Below, one piece after another: positions 41,667 through 52,518 of a stretch of DNA of 64,000 nt. The stretch's first letter is position 1, and each line of letters begins with the position of its first letter. The stretch spans positions 620,001 through 684,000 of the forward strand of contig CDRNVI010000002.1 in assembly GCA_977017575.1 (NCBI GenBank). Reading direction: 5' to 3'. Below the pieces are notes generated by a model. That model did not search any database. It was not told the DNA's origin and saw nothing but the letters and a program-made list of their open reading frames with translations. The stretch comes from Paramoeba atlantica (lineage: Eukaryota > Discosea). Position numbers and translations under genes: made by a program.

Positions 41667-44600
41667 TCAGAAGGAAATATTGTCCCCGTCCTCTTGTGCG
41701 ACATATTTCCGGAGCTGGGAGAGACAGATTGCGCCGTTTATTTCTTGAAGGTGGAGTGTGAAGTCCCTTTGTATGGATTGCTGTTCACGTCCACATTTCT
41801 CCGCCAAAATTTGCAACACTTCTTTAGTATTTGTGCGCATCGCCCCGCTCGAGAGGACCGGGAGGCATTTGAATTGCTCTTTCGGAATCAGTTTCGACGC
41901 TACGTACCTGGTTTCCTTGCGTGTGATAGCATCGCGGAACGCCTTCTGCACTGACATCGATTTCATGGATGGGGCAAGATCGTGTACTACTGTTAAATCG
42001 TAGAATATCGGGCCTGTAGCCCAATATATTACGAGGTCGGGTCCTGATCTTCGGAAAGTGCTGCCGTGACAAACCTTCGAGTGCTGCGACTTCCTCTCCT
42101 CCTCGACTTCTGAATTGCATATTGAGCATATGTAAGCGGAGAACTCCCTAGGTTCTCGTCCACATGGAATGCCGGCCTTTTGACATAAATCATATATGTA
42201 TCTGGCCAGTGCATTGTGCTTCGTTGTGCTGTTGGTTCCTGAGCATCGCACACATCCAGGAATGTGTGTCAGAGCATTTTCCGGATCCAGAACAATTTTG
42301 CATCCGGGGCAGGAGAGAGCGGACGGAAGTTTCGGATGTTTAATTCCCAATCTTGGCATTACTGCAAGAGTATATTGCGGCGACAGTATATAACGCTCCG
42401 TGGATTGCAGCCATTGATAGCTCCCTTTTTGACAGGTGGACGCCATGATGCGCGCAATTTTAGTGTTCTTGGACAGTTCTTTCTTAATGGTCTCATTATG
42501 CTTCTTTTCCGTGGCGTTTTCTTCGTCCGGTGGGGCGTGGGTCTCTTTCAATATTTGCGGATATGTAGCTTGAGCAGAATAGATTTTTTTGTGCTCGAAA
42601 GCTTCATATCGCGAAGAATTGTAAGAGGCTTCCCTGAGTTTGTGCGTCGAAGGTAAACCCAATCCTCCCATCTTGAGGGGTAGTCTAGCCCATGCTATTT
42701 GTGTTTCGGAGAGCTTCCCGAACCATTTATGGAGCACGTTTTCCACCTCATCGTCGAACTCCCGTGTAAGGTTTTCTTGTACATGCAGGTTTGTGTGCTC
42801 TGATGTGGTAGCGGTGTCTCCCGTTGACGCATTTCGATAAGACCAGAGATGACACATTACTTGCTCCCATCTTTTTCAGCCGTCTGAAAATCGTTTTGTG
42901 CTTTCGCAGGCACTGCAATAATAGACTATTTACGGTTTCATCGTTACCAAAATATGCCCCCAGGGCTTTGAGTGCTGTCGTTTCTGTTCTCACCTTTGCA
43001 TTTTATATCTCCTCTGGAATCTCCGTGCCCCTTGTCCCTTGGAACCATATGCATTTGTCATTGGACAGCTGTACATTTCTTTCGTCCAGTAGATCCCAGA
43101 TCCGAAAGAAGGCTTTAGATAGCATCCCGGCGTCGTTAGATACCAAGTTAATATCGTCTATATAGGCACAAATTTTGATATCGGGAAATTCCAGAGAAAT
43201 TGTCGCGAGAACTGATTGTAAAAAGGCGCAAAAAATGAGGGTAGACAACGGCGATCCTTGGCGCACACCACAGGCGCTTTCTACGATTCCACACAGTTTA
43301 CCATCCTTCCCGTAGTACAACAGCTCTGACTTTGACGAATATTCTGCAAAGAATAACCGTTGGAATGGGCGCAGCGTTGCGTATGATAGAAGCGATCGTG
43401 CCATTTCATCTCGTCTTGGAGAGTTAAACGCGTTTTTTAAATCTATCGACAGAATTGCCTTTCCTTGAGAATGCAGTTCTTGCAGATTGTGTATTATCCT
43501 CTCACAGCCCGATCTCGTTTGGACTCCAAACTGCCACGGTTCAAAAAGGGGGCCCAATGTGTGTTCATATCTCTGCAACATTACCACCTCCGCCAATTTT
43601 AGAAATAGCTCCCCAACTGCGACTGGACGGATGCCACCCCCGATCTTTTCTATCGCAATTAACCGCGCCCGTTTCAATCGACTCATTACCTCTGTAGAGA
43701 GTAGACCGTTAATCAGATCTGCTATCATATGGCACAATGCCGAACAGCATATTTCATCGTCCAGTAGTAGACGAACGATGCAATCAGTTGTTCCGGAAGG
43801 CCCTGGAGCTGCTCCTTTCGCTAGTCTACGCCCCCCAGTCCTCAGCTCCTGGGTTGAAATAAAAGCAATGAGTGGAGCGTCGGCCGGCTGCTGAATGCTC
43901 GATTCCGAATTTGGGTGCAGGTCTCGCAGCTTTTTAAGGATTTCTTGATCCGACAATATGCTCGTTTGGTTTTCTTGGTCCAGAGCCTTGGTGGCTTTGG
44001 TGACACAACCTTCCAAAATAAGCCGCGTGGCTTTTTTAATTGCTCTATTGACTTTAGAATCTTCGTTTTGCTCTACATTGTGGGACAAAGGTTCGGGGAA
44101 CGGTCGTCTCCGACGACGCTTCTTACTGGCCTCGCGAATCGTGCTCAAAGAGAACTTCATGGCGGACAGGACTCTGTTCCATACCTTATTCCGATATTCG
44201 TAGGAACTGTCTGCATAGTCCCTCATCAGCTCGCGGTATATGGAGATAACACAAGGTATGAATTCCGCTTCAATGCTTTTACTAGTGGGCAAAGGTTCGA
44301 AATCTAGGTCGTTTTCAGTGTGATTCACCTTGGGTTGCGTAGACGTGGTCTTGCGATCGTCAGCTTTACTTTTTTCCGTTTTAGCAAGTCCTCCAGTTCT
44401 CAGCCATATGATCTTGTAGATGCGTGTGCTCGTTTGCGGTGGAAGCACCCCCGTGAAGCCATTTCCTTCCTTATGTCCATAAATTCCTTCGTATGAAAGA
44501 ACGACCTGTCTTTTGCCATATTTCCGTTTCGCGGATTGCACTGTCCCTGAAGATATGTTCAACAAAGGCTGTTGATCGAAACACCAGGCCACTACGCATT

Positions 44601-46203
44601 TGTGTCCTACTTCGGAGCTCTCGGCTTCTTCCTGCAGTTTTTCAAATGCCATCGGAAAATCAACTCCGGGTCGGATTGATAATCGCATTTCATGAGCAAT
44701 CGCTTCTTGGCTCTTGTCTTCTTCCCGATTAAGCTTCTCATGGGGCATGACTCCTGTATTTACTCCTTCTGCGCTGATAGGTGAAACCGTGTCTCCAAAG
44801 TGATGAGTTGTGCGCTGATCCAAAGGAGGCGGTGTTTGACATTCGTGGAACACTGTGTTTGTCGTCTCCGCAGAGGCCGGCTCCGGCGGTCGGCTACGAC
44901 ACAGTCCAACAAAGTTGCTCCATTTCTTTTTTATCTTGATAAGGTTCGATTCTGGAACATATGATGGAAGGGATTCTGCCTCGTCCACTGGTGAAGGTGC
45001 GTTCGGTTGATCATCTAGTATACCCACTGCTGATGGAGGCATCGGAGCACTCTCGGAATTTACGGTGCGTTCGTTAATTCCGACTGGAGTTGTCGCTCTT
45101 TGCTCTGAAGTGGGATCTTGTGAACGAGGCAGAGAATCGAGGTTGTGTGAGTAGCTTCCAGAATCCGATGATCGCGCAGAGATGCGTCGACCTGCCTTCA
45201 TCCGTCTGTCTTCCGCTGCCTCTTCAGCCTTCCGTCTAGCTGTTTCTTCAGCTTTAAGACGCCGACGTCGCTGTCCACTGGTCTCTTCTACGATCCTTGC
45301 AGACGGGTTTAGGGGACGTAGGATTTCCTCATCTGTGACCGGACGAGCGTATTCTGGTATGTCTTCCACGGCAGGGGTTCCGTTTGCGCGTGGTGACTCC
45401 TCTATGAAACCGTTCCGCTCACCAACCAAATTCAGGAATTTCCGTTGTTTCGAAAAATTGCTCAACTGCGCAACTCGGCTGCGGGATATGGGCATCCCTT
45501 GTGACAGGTATCCGTTGCCCGATTCACAAGGTATCCCTTGTGACAGGTATCCGTTGCCCGGTTGTCGCGTGTTTGAATTTATCTGAGGCGGCGCGGTTGG
45601 AGCTTCCGGAGGATTCCTTGGGGAAGATGTACCACGTAACAAAGAATGCGATGGCGCGGGAGAGCTTTCTATAGATTCCTGGACTATTTCTGTAGACCCT
45701 TGAATTTGGTTCTTCTGTCGCGGCGTTGGTGGCGATGATGGCGACAAGGAAGGCGACCAGGATGGTGTCGAGGCTGGCGGCGAGAGAGGAGGTGGGAGAG
45801 GAGGCAGCGCAGCGTTCAGCACAGCGGAAGGATGCGGCACGGCAGACGGCACATCGCAAAGGGAGGGAGGCGCACCGAAAAGATGGGGTGGAGAAAGGGG
45901 AGGCGGCTGTTGAGGCGGCGGCGAATCCTGCGACAGTGGTTCCGGTGGCCGAGTCAATCGCAGCTGCGGCGACGGTGAATTCTGTGAAGGTGGCTGCGGT
46001 GATGATGGCGACCGTTGCAGAGGAATCAACGGTTCGCGCGGCGGCGGTGGAGGCGGCATCGGTGGTGACGGCGCACGTCGCGGAGTAGGAAGAGATGGTG
46101 CTCGCCCTTCGGGGTATTTTTTCTTCCGGCGGGTCGGCGGCAGAGGCTGGACAACGGGAGCTACTCCCGTCTCCTTCGCCCGGCTCCGAGTGAACATGCC
46201 CAT
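41667..46203 (-). pseudogene. LINE polyprotein: Pro-rich, NIS domain, RT, CCHC, RLE
   Basis: About 1,510 codons from ATG 46,203 (MGMFTRSRAKETG). In order: Pro-rich region (to about residue 180), a charged Arg/Ala coiled segment (RRRRLKAEETARRKAEEAAEDRR), NIS domain (about 530-600), KKATRLILEGCVTKATKALDQE, RT with LAKGAAPGPSG, LSIDLKNAFNSPRRDE, ACGVRQGSPLSTLIF and YIDD (about residue 1,015), CPGC-x13-H-x3-C, CSICNSEVEEERKSQH, endonuclease RSGPDLVIYW...FYDLTVVHDL, end NISF. Damage: one in-frame TAA (43,003-43,005) and one frameshift near 42,790. The RLE nicks the target and the RT primes on the nick in this LINE class. Confidence 0.9.
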
Positions 46204-46238
46204 GTAGGGTGAGAGAATATATATCAACAATCGACCAC

Positions 46239-46765
46239 CTTCCCATTCCCACGGCTAAAACGATAAGTCCAGATTTCGTTCCGAGAGTGATTGCCATTTA
46301 TCGAGACATCATGCAACTGTACCAACAGAGCGATTATCCGCAGAGAAACAAGATCTGGCATCAGGTCCTATCCGCCATGAAACTCTCCTTAGCAGAGGTT
46401 CGACTAACAAATGCGAAGCAACGGCGTCGCAGACCTCCGCAAGACACGTACACAGACAAAGCGGAAGAGGAGTCAGAAGTCAAAGAAGATCGTAGGGCTA
46501 TTAAACGAGCAACTCGTCTCGCTATGGAAGGTTGCACCTCCAAAGCTACTAAGGTACTAGATCGTTCCTTTCAACGTCATTCCCCAACGGATCAAGAAAC
46601 TATACAAAAGCTACGAGCCTTGCATCCGGAACAAACCTGCAAATTTAAAGTACCTGAAGATGCCCCGATTATTGCTGCGATCTCTCCCTTCGAACTCCGC
46701 AGTGCTAGCAAACGGCTAGCGAAAGGAGTCAGCCCAGGACCCACCGGTACAACTGACAGATTCTC
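46239..46765 (+). pseudogene. LINE copy B, part 2 (linker to start of RT)
   Basis: Plus strand: LPIPTAKTISPDFVPRVIAIYRDI, YPQRNKIWHQVLSAMKLSLAEVR, AIKRATRLAMEGCTSKATKVLD, RLAKGVSPGPTGTTD. It stops at the point where homologous RT sequence reappears on the opposite strand at 47,605. Confidence 0.85.
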
Positions 46766-47605
46766 AAAAATAAGTGATGACTGTTTGACTTCCTGGTCCA
46801 GTACACGGGTGGCTTTGGACACACATCCTTCAAGAGCCAATTTTGTTGCCTTTTTCATCGCTCTGGTATCATCAGTGTCGCTCGTGCTTTTCCCGTTATT
46901 TTTTTCTCCTGCAACAGAATCAGGTAAAGGACGTCGTCGCCTTTTTTTCCCGCTCAAGTCGCGGATGGTAGCCAGGGAGTGCCCGTGTGGGATGCTAATC
47001 CCCAAGTGGGACGTACGAAAACATGTAGTCCTTTTTCAGCCCATGATGAAAATTTTAGAAAATGCCCGTATTATTTTATTTATAACATTTATTTATAATA
47101 TTTAGTATTGCAGGAACTCTTTGAGTAATACATGTAAAAAAAAAGATCAGAGTATTCGGCGGCGAAGAATCTCTGGAAGGGCTTCAGTGTTGCGAAGGCG
47201 AAAACGCTTTTCGCCATTTCGTCCCTGGATGGGGTGTTGAATGCATTCTTCATGTCAACCGATAGAATAGTGTATCCGTCAAGATATCGGTCGCGTAGTT
47301 TGTGGACGATTCTCTCGCAACCTGCCTGCGAAAATACTCCTTGCTGCATTGGAGAAAAAAGCGGTTCAAGTGATTTCTCGTACCTCTGCAGCAGAATCAG
47401 GCCGGCTAGCTTACCGAAAATTTCGCCAATTGCAACAGGACGGACTCCTCCGTCAGGTTTGGCTATTGCAACCAGGCGAGCCCTATTTAGCCGTTTCATG
47501 ACCTGGCGTGAAAGAAATCCGTTTATCAGGTCTCCCATCATATGACACATACTCACGCAGCAGGGCTCGTCGTCTACTAGCAGCCTAATTACACTGTCAG
47601 ATATT
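46766..47605 (-). pseudogene. Inverted LINE segment: linker and RT
   Basis: Minus strand, two pieces. 47,140-47,605: SDSVIRLLVDDEPCCVSMCHMM, IAKPDGGVRPVAIGE, TILSVDMKNAFNTPSRDE, RFFAAEYSD. 46,766-47,000: SLATIRDLSGKKRRRRPLPD, KKATKLALEGCVSKATRVLDQE. The 47,605 end would follow plus-strand GPTGTTD, and the EYSD end would precede plus-strand DLLYFGSDG at 47,620, so the RT piece looks inverted in place. Confidence 0.75.
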
Positions 47606-47609
47606 TTTT

Positions 47610-49008
47610 TTTTAAGTCTGATCCATCTGATTTGTTATATTTTGGGTCAGATGGCAATCTTGCAAGCATTATACCGAGCTCAGCTGGAGTGAGACAAGGT
47701 TCCGCCTTAACAAGTTTGTACTTCTGTGTGCTTTGTCAACCAATCCTAGAGACATTGGCGATGGAGTTCCCTGATGTAGAAATAAAAATCGTCTACATCG
47801 ACGATTTAACCCTCGTTTCACGTGACCCAATCGAGCTTGAAAAAATATTCTTTAGACTGAGAGATTTGCTTAAAGTAAAACAAGTGACGCTTGCCGAAAC
47901 AAAATGTGTGTGGTTTCAAGGGGTGTCAGGAAACAGTATACCTTCGTCTCTTCAAGACCAAGGATTAAAAACCGAATCTGACGCCGTCAAAATACTGGGT
48001 GCTCACATTGGCGATAACGAATCAGTTTGTGAACGGCTCATTCGACAAGTCAACAAGCATGAAAACGGCTTTCGAAGGCTTGAGAAAATGGTCATGAACA
48101 ACATCTCTCTACTGCTACTGTGCAAATGTGTAAACGTCAGACTTCAATACCTCATGCGCGTTCACGAAGCGGACAATACGGATATTGCCACGACAAAGTT
48201 TGACCAAAAAGTTGAGAAGGTCGTGGAATCCTGGGTAGGACCTCTAACGGTCGATCAAAAGAAAATCATTAGCCTTCCACTTAGAAAAGGAGGTTTCGGA
48301 TTAACAGCGTGCAACCCCAATCGAGCAAATGCTTACGCAGCTTCGCGTTTTTCGGTTCTAGAGCGCCTAAGTTCTTCTTCAGCTCGGACCGGAACTGACA
48401 TGACAGCTACTCACAATTGTATTCCCAAGAAAACAAACTTGAAAATTGCACCTGTTGACAATGAAACTTCTAGCGCGATTCAACATGAAAAAGTTTGGAA
48501 AGAACTGCAGCTCGATCCCGAGATCAAGCCTATACTTCAAGCGACTTCATTCAAAGGTAACAATGACTGGTTGACTTCACATGTACGTTACATACCATCA
48601 CATCTCTTTAGACGTCTGTGCCGCTCCGGGCCGGATTTTGTCATATACTGGAACAACGGTGAAGTATTTTACGATTTAACAGTAGTTCACGAGCTATCAG
48701 TCACGAACCGATCTAAAAAATGTTCCCAACTAATCAACGATGCGATCAATAGAAAACTAAAATCGTACGTGCACACCAACCTTATAAGAGAAGAATCGTT
48801 CTAATGTTTGCCCGTGCTGTCCGGAGGTGCCTTACATCGAAATACGCAAAGACTGATCCACTCACTAGCGGATGCTGCTTTACTCGATCGACAGGGGGTC
48901 GAACAAGACTTTAAATTGCTGCTGCAGGAATTGAATGGGATAGAAGTATATTCCCATCTTCGGAAATACCTTGATGGAGAGCGTGAAACACAGGAATTCA
49001 GTCTTTAA
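47610..49008 (+). pseudogene. LINE C-terminal half lacking the CCHC finger
   Basis: Plus strand: DLLYFGSDGNLASI, SSAGVRQGSALTSLYF, VYIDDLTLVS, ILGAHIGDNESVCERLIRQVNKHE, LPLRKGGFGLTACNPNRANAYA, then PSHLF joined directly to RRLCRSGPDFVIYW (near 48,612), losing about 110 residues including both fingers, in frame. One TAA (48,802-48,804) sits where the 11.3 kb sister has CAA. Ends QEFSL. Sister of 11,316-12,600. Confidence 0.87.
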
Positions 49009-49334
49009 TTTCATAGAATTGTATGAATAAAAAAAAGAAGTTTACAAAGTCGCGTAGGAGAAAAAAAAAGATATTCTATAAGACTCTTGTTGTGCCAGAG
49101 CACCATTCGTAGGAAATGATGATCTTCCGAAATATCTCCTTTGCCCCCCTTAATACAAATGCAGGTCCGCCCCCGGGCAAAACGCCAGTTATTTATAAAA
49201 AAGATAGTTTCAGAAAAAAATCGAAAGATAGCCAGTATGTGTACGTGTTATCGCCTCGACGAAAACCCCATCCAATCACGCACTCCGTGCCTTTGCCCCA
49301 CTTGGAAACGGTGGCGTACACGGATCGTTGCCAA
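49009..49334. other. LINE 3' UTR and unassigned sequence
   Basis: Short A-rich runs at 49,029 and 49,061 end the LINE. A plus-strand frame from ATG 49,116 (FRNISFAPLNTNAGPPPGK...) runs into the LINE C-terminus below; its first 70 codons match nothing I recognise. Confidence 0.4.
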
Positions 49335-49460
49335 CTGTCCAGAAGCGACGTGATTGAAGATTTTATATTGCATCTCCAGGAACTGAATGGGACCATCACG
49401 CATGCTCACATGCGTACCTTTCTATCTCACAACGCCCCAGAAAAGGAATACGGATTCTGA
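49335..49460 (+). pseudogene. LINE C-terminal scrap
   Basis: SRSDVIEDFILHLQELNGTI, AHMRTFLSHNAPEKEYGF, stop. Matches the LQELNG...LRKYL tail of the LINE endonuclease region. Confidence 0.7.
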
Positions 49461-49615
49461 ACACTAGGAAATAAATGATGCAAGTTGGATAGGATGTGTT
49501 GGAGTTTTGTTGGGTGAGTCAGAAAGGATGTACTTGACGACGAAATATGCTGTTGTTGTTATTGGAATTGACGGAGCTTAATGATCAGCATCAGATGAAA
49601 AATTTGATTACAGGG

Positions 49616-49889
49616 AAATGTAAGAGACGCAATCAACCGGAAACAAACGAAATACGTAACGTCAAACATGCTAACCAAGGAGCAGTTCCAATGCTTACCA
49701 ATATTATCCTGCGGAGCGCTACACGCGAACACGAAGAATCTAATTAAGGCACTAGCTGAGAGTACTCGGCAAGAACCGGCCTCTGTAAATAGAGATTTCA
49801 CGCTTCATCAGCAGGAGCTGAACGGGGCCATATGTCTATCCCAACTGCGCGCATACCTGCGAGATGCAAACGAAGAGCTAGATTTTTAG
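49616..49889 (+). pseudogene. LINE C-terminal fragment
   Basis: Starts AINRKQTKYV in one frame, then MLTKEQFQCLPILSCGALHANTK, LHQQELNGAICLSQLRAYL, ending ELDF. A frame change near 49,665. It lacks the RSGPD core. Confidence 0.75.
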
Positions 49890-50200
49890 CAGGATTTGGT
49901 AGTGTCTCAGGAACTTTATGCAGGTAAAATGTTATAAAGGAAGAACAAGCGATTCTTAAACAATCAATATGATAGGGAGACAGACTTAAATGGAAACGAA
50001 GTCTATGCCCAGATGCATAGCTATTTATCTTAATACAAAAAGTGGTCAAGATTAACAAAAAGATGGTCTTAACGCACAAATGTATTTAAACAAAATCACC
50101 AGCTAGGACACAAATAAAGAAGACGAGCATACCAAAAGAGTGCAGCCGCCCCGATGGAGAATGAAATATATCAAACGCAAAAAGATGACTACATGGACCA
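49890..50200. other. LINE 3' flank with satellite-like units
   Basis: About 50,030-50,075 contains 'ttaatacaaaaagtggtc' and 'ttaacaaaaagatggtc', close to the satellite unit and to the triple repeat at 57,063-57,112. No gene. Confidence 0.4.
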
Positions 50201-50204
50201 ATGG

Positions 50205-50490
50205 CCCTCGAGCGCCCAAAAACCCCATTCAGCTCGGGCCCCTCATCCACGGAGTTTGCATTTTTCGGACCAGTTTCGAATGCGTGAAAAGTGGAATGAA
50301 ACGGAGCAACGGCCCTCGAGCGCCCAAAAACCCCTTTCAGCTCGGGTCTTTATTCCACGAAGTTCGCCTTTTTCGCACCAGTTTCGTATGCATGAAAAGT
50401 AGAATGAAACGGAGCAATGGCTCTCGAGCGCCCAAAAACCCCATTCAGCTCGGGCCCTTATTCCACGAAGTTCGACTTCACCGCACGAAA
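50205..50490 (+). repeat. 108-bp tandem repeat (3 units) with LINE tag
   Basis: Three units with a period of exactly 108 bp (CTCGAG at 50,207, 50,315, 50,423). The plus frame is open across all of them: NGPRAPKNPFQLGSLFHEVR and so on, 36 residues per unit. Each unit begins with the CTCGAGCGCC tag and contains 'accagtttcgtatgc', shared in degenerate form with the 213-bp units at 54.6 kb. Confidence 0.7.
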
Positions 50491-50574
50491 CCTAAAACTG
50501 GCGTGTGCATAGCCTCGGGGTTTACACGAGAGACATGCAGGAGCGGAAAGTTGAAGTTGTTTGGGGAATGTTGA

Positions 50575-50890
50575 GAATAGCTAAAGGCTGCAAGTTGCAG
50601 CTAAAAGGTTGTATGCCCTTCTAAAGCTGAAGGTGATTTTCCGGCATTATCAACTGGTCAAGCGTTGATTGTGATATCAGGGTGCTCTGCAGACAGAGTT
50701 TCAAGGATTGGTTGCCATATACTTTTAGAACTTGATAAAATTGATAACCATTGCAAATATTCAGTTCCACTTTTAAGAAGAAAGCGCCGAGAATAACCAA
50801 GACTATGAATTAAACGGTTAACTAATATGTAAAAAAAAAATCAAACGCTAACGCAATCAACCGATGCCGTGAGAGCGCAGAAGCACACGA
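50575..50890. other. Unassigned stretch
   Basis: Contains the GCTGCAAGTTGCAGC hairpin repeat and AT-rich DNA with an A run at 50,831. No gene seen. Confidence 0.35.
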
Positions 50891-50894
50891 AGGA

Positions 50895-51800
50895 TTGTAT
50901 TATGACGTTCACCGGGCAAAAATTTTCGACGACGACGTTGAAGGAAATGTTGAGTTCTTGAGATCTAATCGTATGAAAATGAACATTCCACCTTCAGACG
51001 CGAACATGCCGGTTGTTTCTTTGCGCAATTATATACGCCGACCCAAACTCAACTTAGTCGCACGCGAGGAGAGTAACTGCTCAACGGAATCAGAACTTCC
51101 CGGGACTCAGAGCCAGGAGACGACAGAGTCGAATGACGAGCAGTCACAGCGGACAGCGACGGCGCAAGCCATTACCTCGGAAGACGCGGTAGTTGCGAAT
51201 GATTATGAGACGGGATCTAATGCATCGTTTCACGACTGTTCGTCACCACCCCCGATTCCTGAGCCCAACGAAGCAGAAAGTACACATGCTGAGTATCAAC
51301 TCCGTGACTCCTCCGCATTTCATGATAATTCGCAGACAAATGACTTAGTTTACAAGCTCCTGACCACCATAAGCCCTAATGTACACTTTCCCGTTCAGGG
51401 AGAACGGTTACACCGTTCAGGGCCCGATTTGGTTATTTATTGGGCGGCCGGTGAAATCTTCTATGATCTCACCGTCGTACACGATCTGGCACCATCTCTT
51501 GCGGGAACAACACCGGCGAAGGCAATCAAAGATGCGATCGCGCGGAAAAACACCAAATACGTCTCATCGAATATGTTCGCCGAGGAGAAATTCGCCTGTT
51601 TACCGGTGCTGTCAAGTGGCTCATTGCACGCCCGAACTCGGGAGCTGCTACGGCTTCTGGCGGAAAAGATTTCTATTGAGCCCAGCAAGGTGGAAAACGA
51701 TTTCATACTTCTCTTGCAGGAGATGAATGGAAACATTCTCCTAGACCAGCTCAGAAAGTACCTGAGCCAAAGCCATGGGGACGATATTTGCGCTTTTTGA
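50895..51800 (+). pseudogene. LINE deletion derivative: N-terminal region fused to RLE
   Basis: An open frame of about 301 residues. Residues 1-165 are the pre-NIS LINE region (acidic, SFHDCSSPPPIPEPNEAE, ISPNVHFPVQGER). At about 51,405 it joins in frame to the endonuclease LHRSGPDLVIYW...IFYDLTVVHDLAP and the C-terminal tail ending DDICAF. NIS domain, RT and fingers are gone. Because the frame is intact it could in principle be translated as a small endonuclease, but it most likely arose by recombination or template switching. Confidence 0.82.
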
Positions 51801-51836
51801 TGGAAAATGCAGTGAGAATCCGTGGTAGGAAGTCTC

Positions 51837-51945
51837 ATAGTTTACGAAAAGAATTGTTTGAAGAGGATTCGCAGTTTATATCATACAAAAACGCTTTAAA
51901 AGAAACGGTCCCGTTCCACGGGACACTATATGGGAGCAATCGCGC
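51837..51945 (+). repeat. YR-element A-repeat relic
   Basis: 'atagtttacgaaaagaatt' and the hairpin 'gtcccgttccacgggac' match the plan of the A repeats, closest to YR element 5. No coding part remains; it lies between two LINE pieces. Confidence 0.55.
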
Positions 51946-52518
51946 ATGGCAAAGGTCGGAGATTCATGTATTGTAGCGTGGAGCTTTGACCAAACACCAC
52001 GACTCAATATTTCTAGCGGAGTGGTACAAGCGACCCAAAAAAGAGGCACAAAGCGGAAGCTGGCTATAAAATACACCGGCATTCACGGATACAAGGTAGA
52101 AGAGAGCTTTTCGGGCCATATTCCTCCGCAATCTAATGTGCGGATCTACAAATTAATTTGGGATTCTGGCAACATTGAGTCTTCAACTGCTGCTCCAACG
52201 CAAACGATATGCATCTCTACCGACAGCGATCTTGACCATGAGCTAATGCCAACCCTCCGCACAGTAAGCCCGGAATTTATACCATGCGCAGTAGCAATTT
52301 ATCGTGAATTACTTCGAGACTACGCAGAAAGTACGTATCCAGAGAGGAACTGCATATGGCATAAAGTATTGTCTGCCATGAAGTATTCGTTGGCGACCGT
52401 TCGTAACGCGAGTGCTAAGCGTGGGCGAAGAGACCAAATTAAGACACTCGAAAACGGGTCATCCGGAACGGAAGGATGCGCTACTGCAGTCCCAGATAAG
52501 CTCGATTTTTTGCTCTAG
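51946..52518 (+). pseudogene. LINE N-terminal region with NIS domain, copy D
   Basis: NIS domain from the first residues: SCIVAWSFDQTPRLNISSGVV, RKLAIKYTGIHGYKVEESFSG, IPPQSNVRIYKLIW. Then HELMPTLRTVSPEFIPCAVAIY, YPERNCIWHKVLSAMKYSLATVR. It ends at a stop just before the CTAGAGCG tag at 52,516, where sequence homologous to a much later LINE region begins: about 700 residues are missing in between. Confidence 0.82.

Larger units (their letters stand above)
41421..46230 (-). mobile_element. Near full-length LINE, TSD TCGACCAC
   Basis: Flanked by TCGACCAC at 41,413-41,420 and 46,231-46,238. The minus strand begins TTGTTGATATATATTC: TTGTTG equals the last six bases of the SL exon. A 27-base leader, a long coding region, a 3' UTR with a TAGGGTAGGATAAATT minisatellite and an A run near 41,451-41,463 follow. 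It lies in a plus-strand LINE whose frame is continuous when one duplication copy is counted (DDVDHLPIPTAK). Confidence 0.9.
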
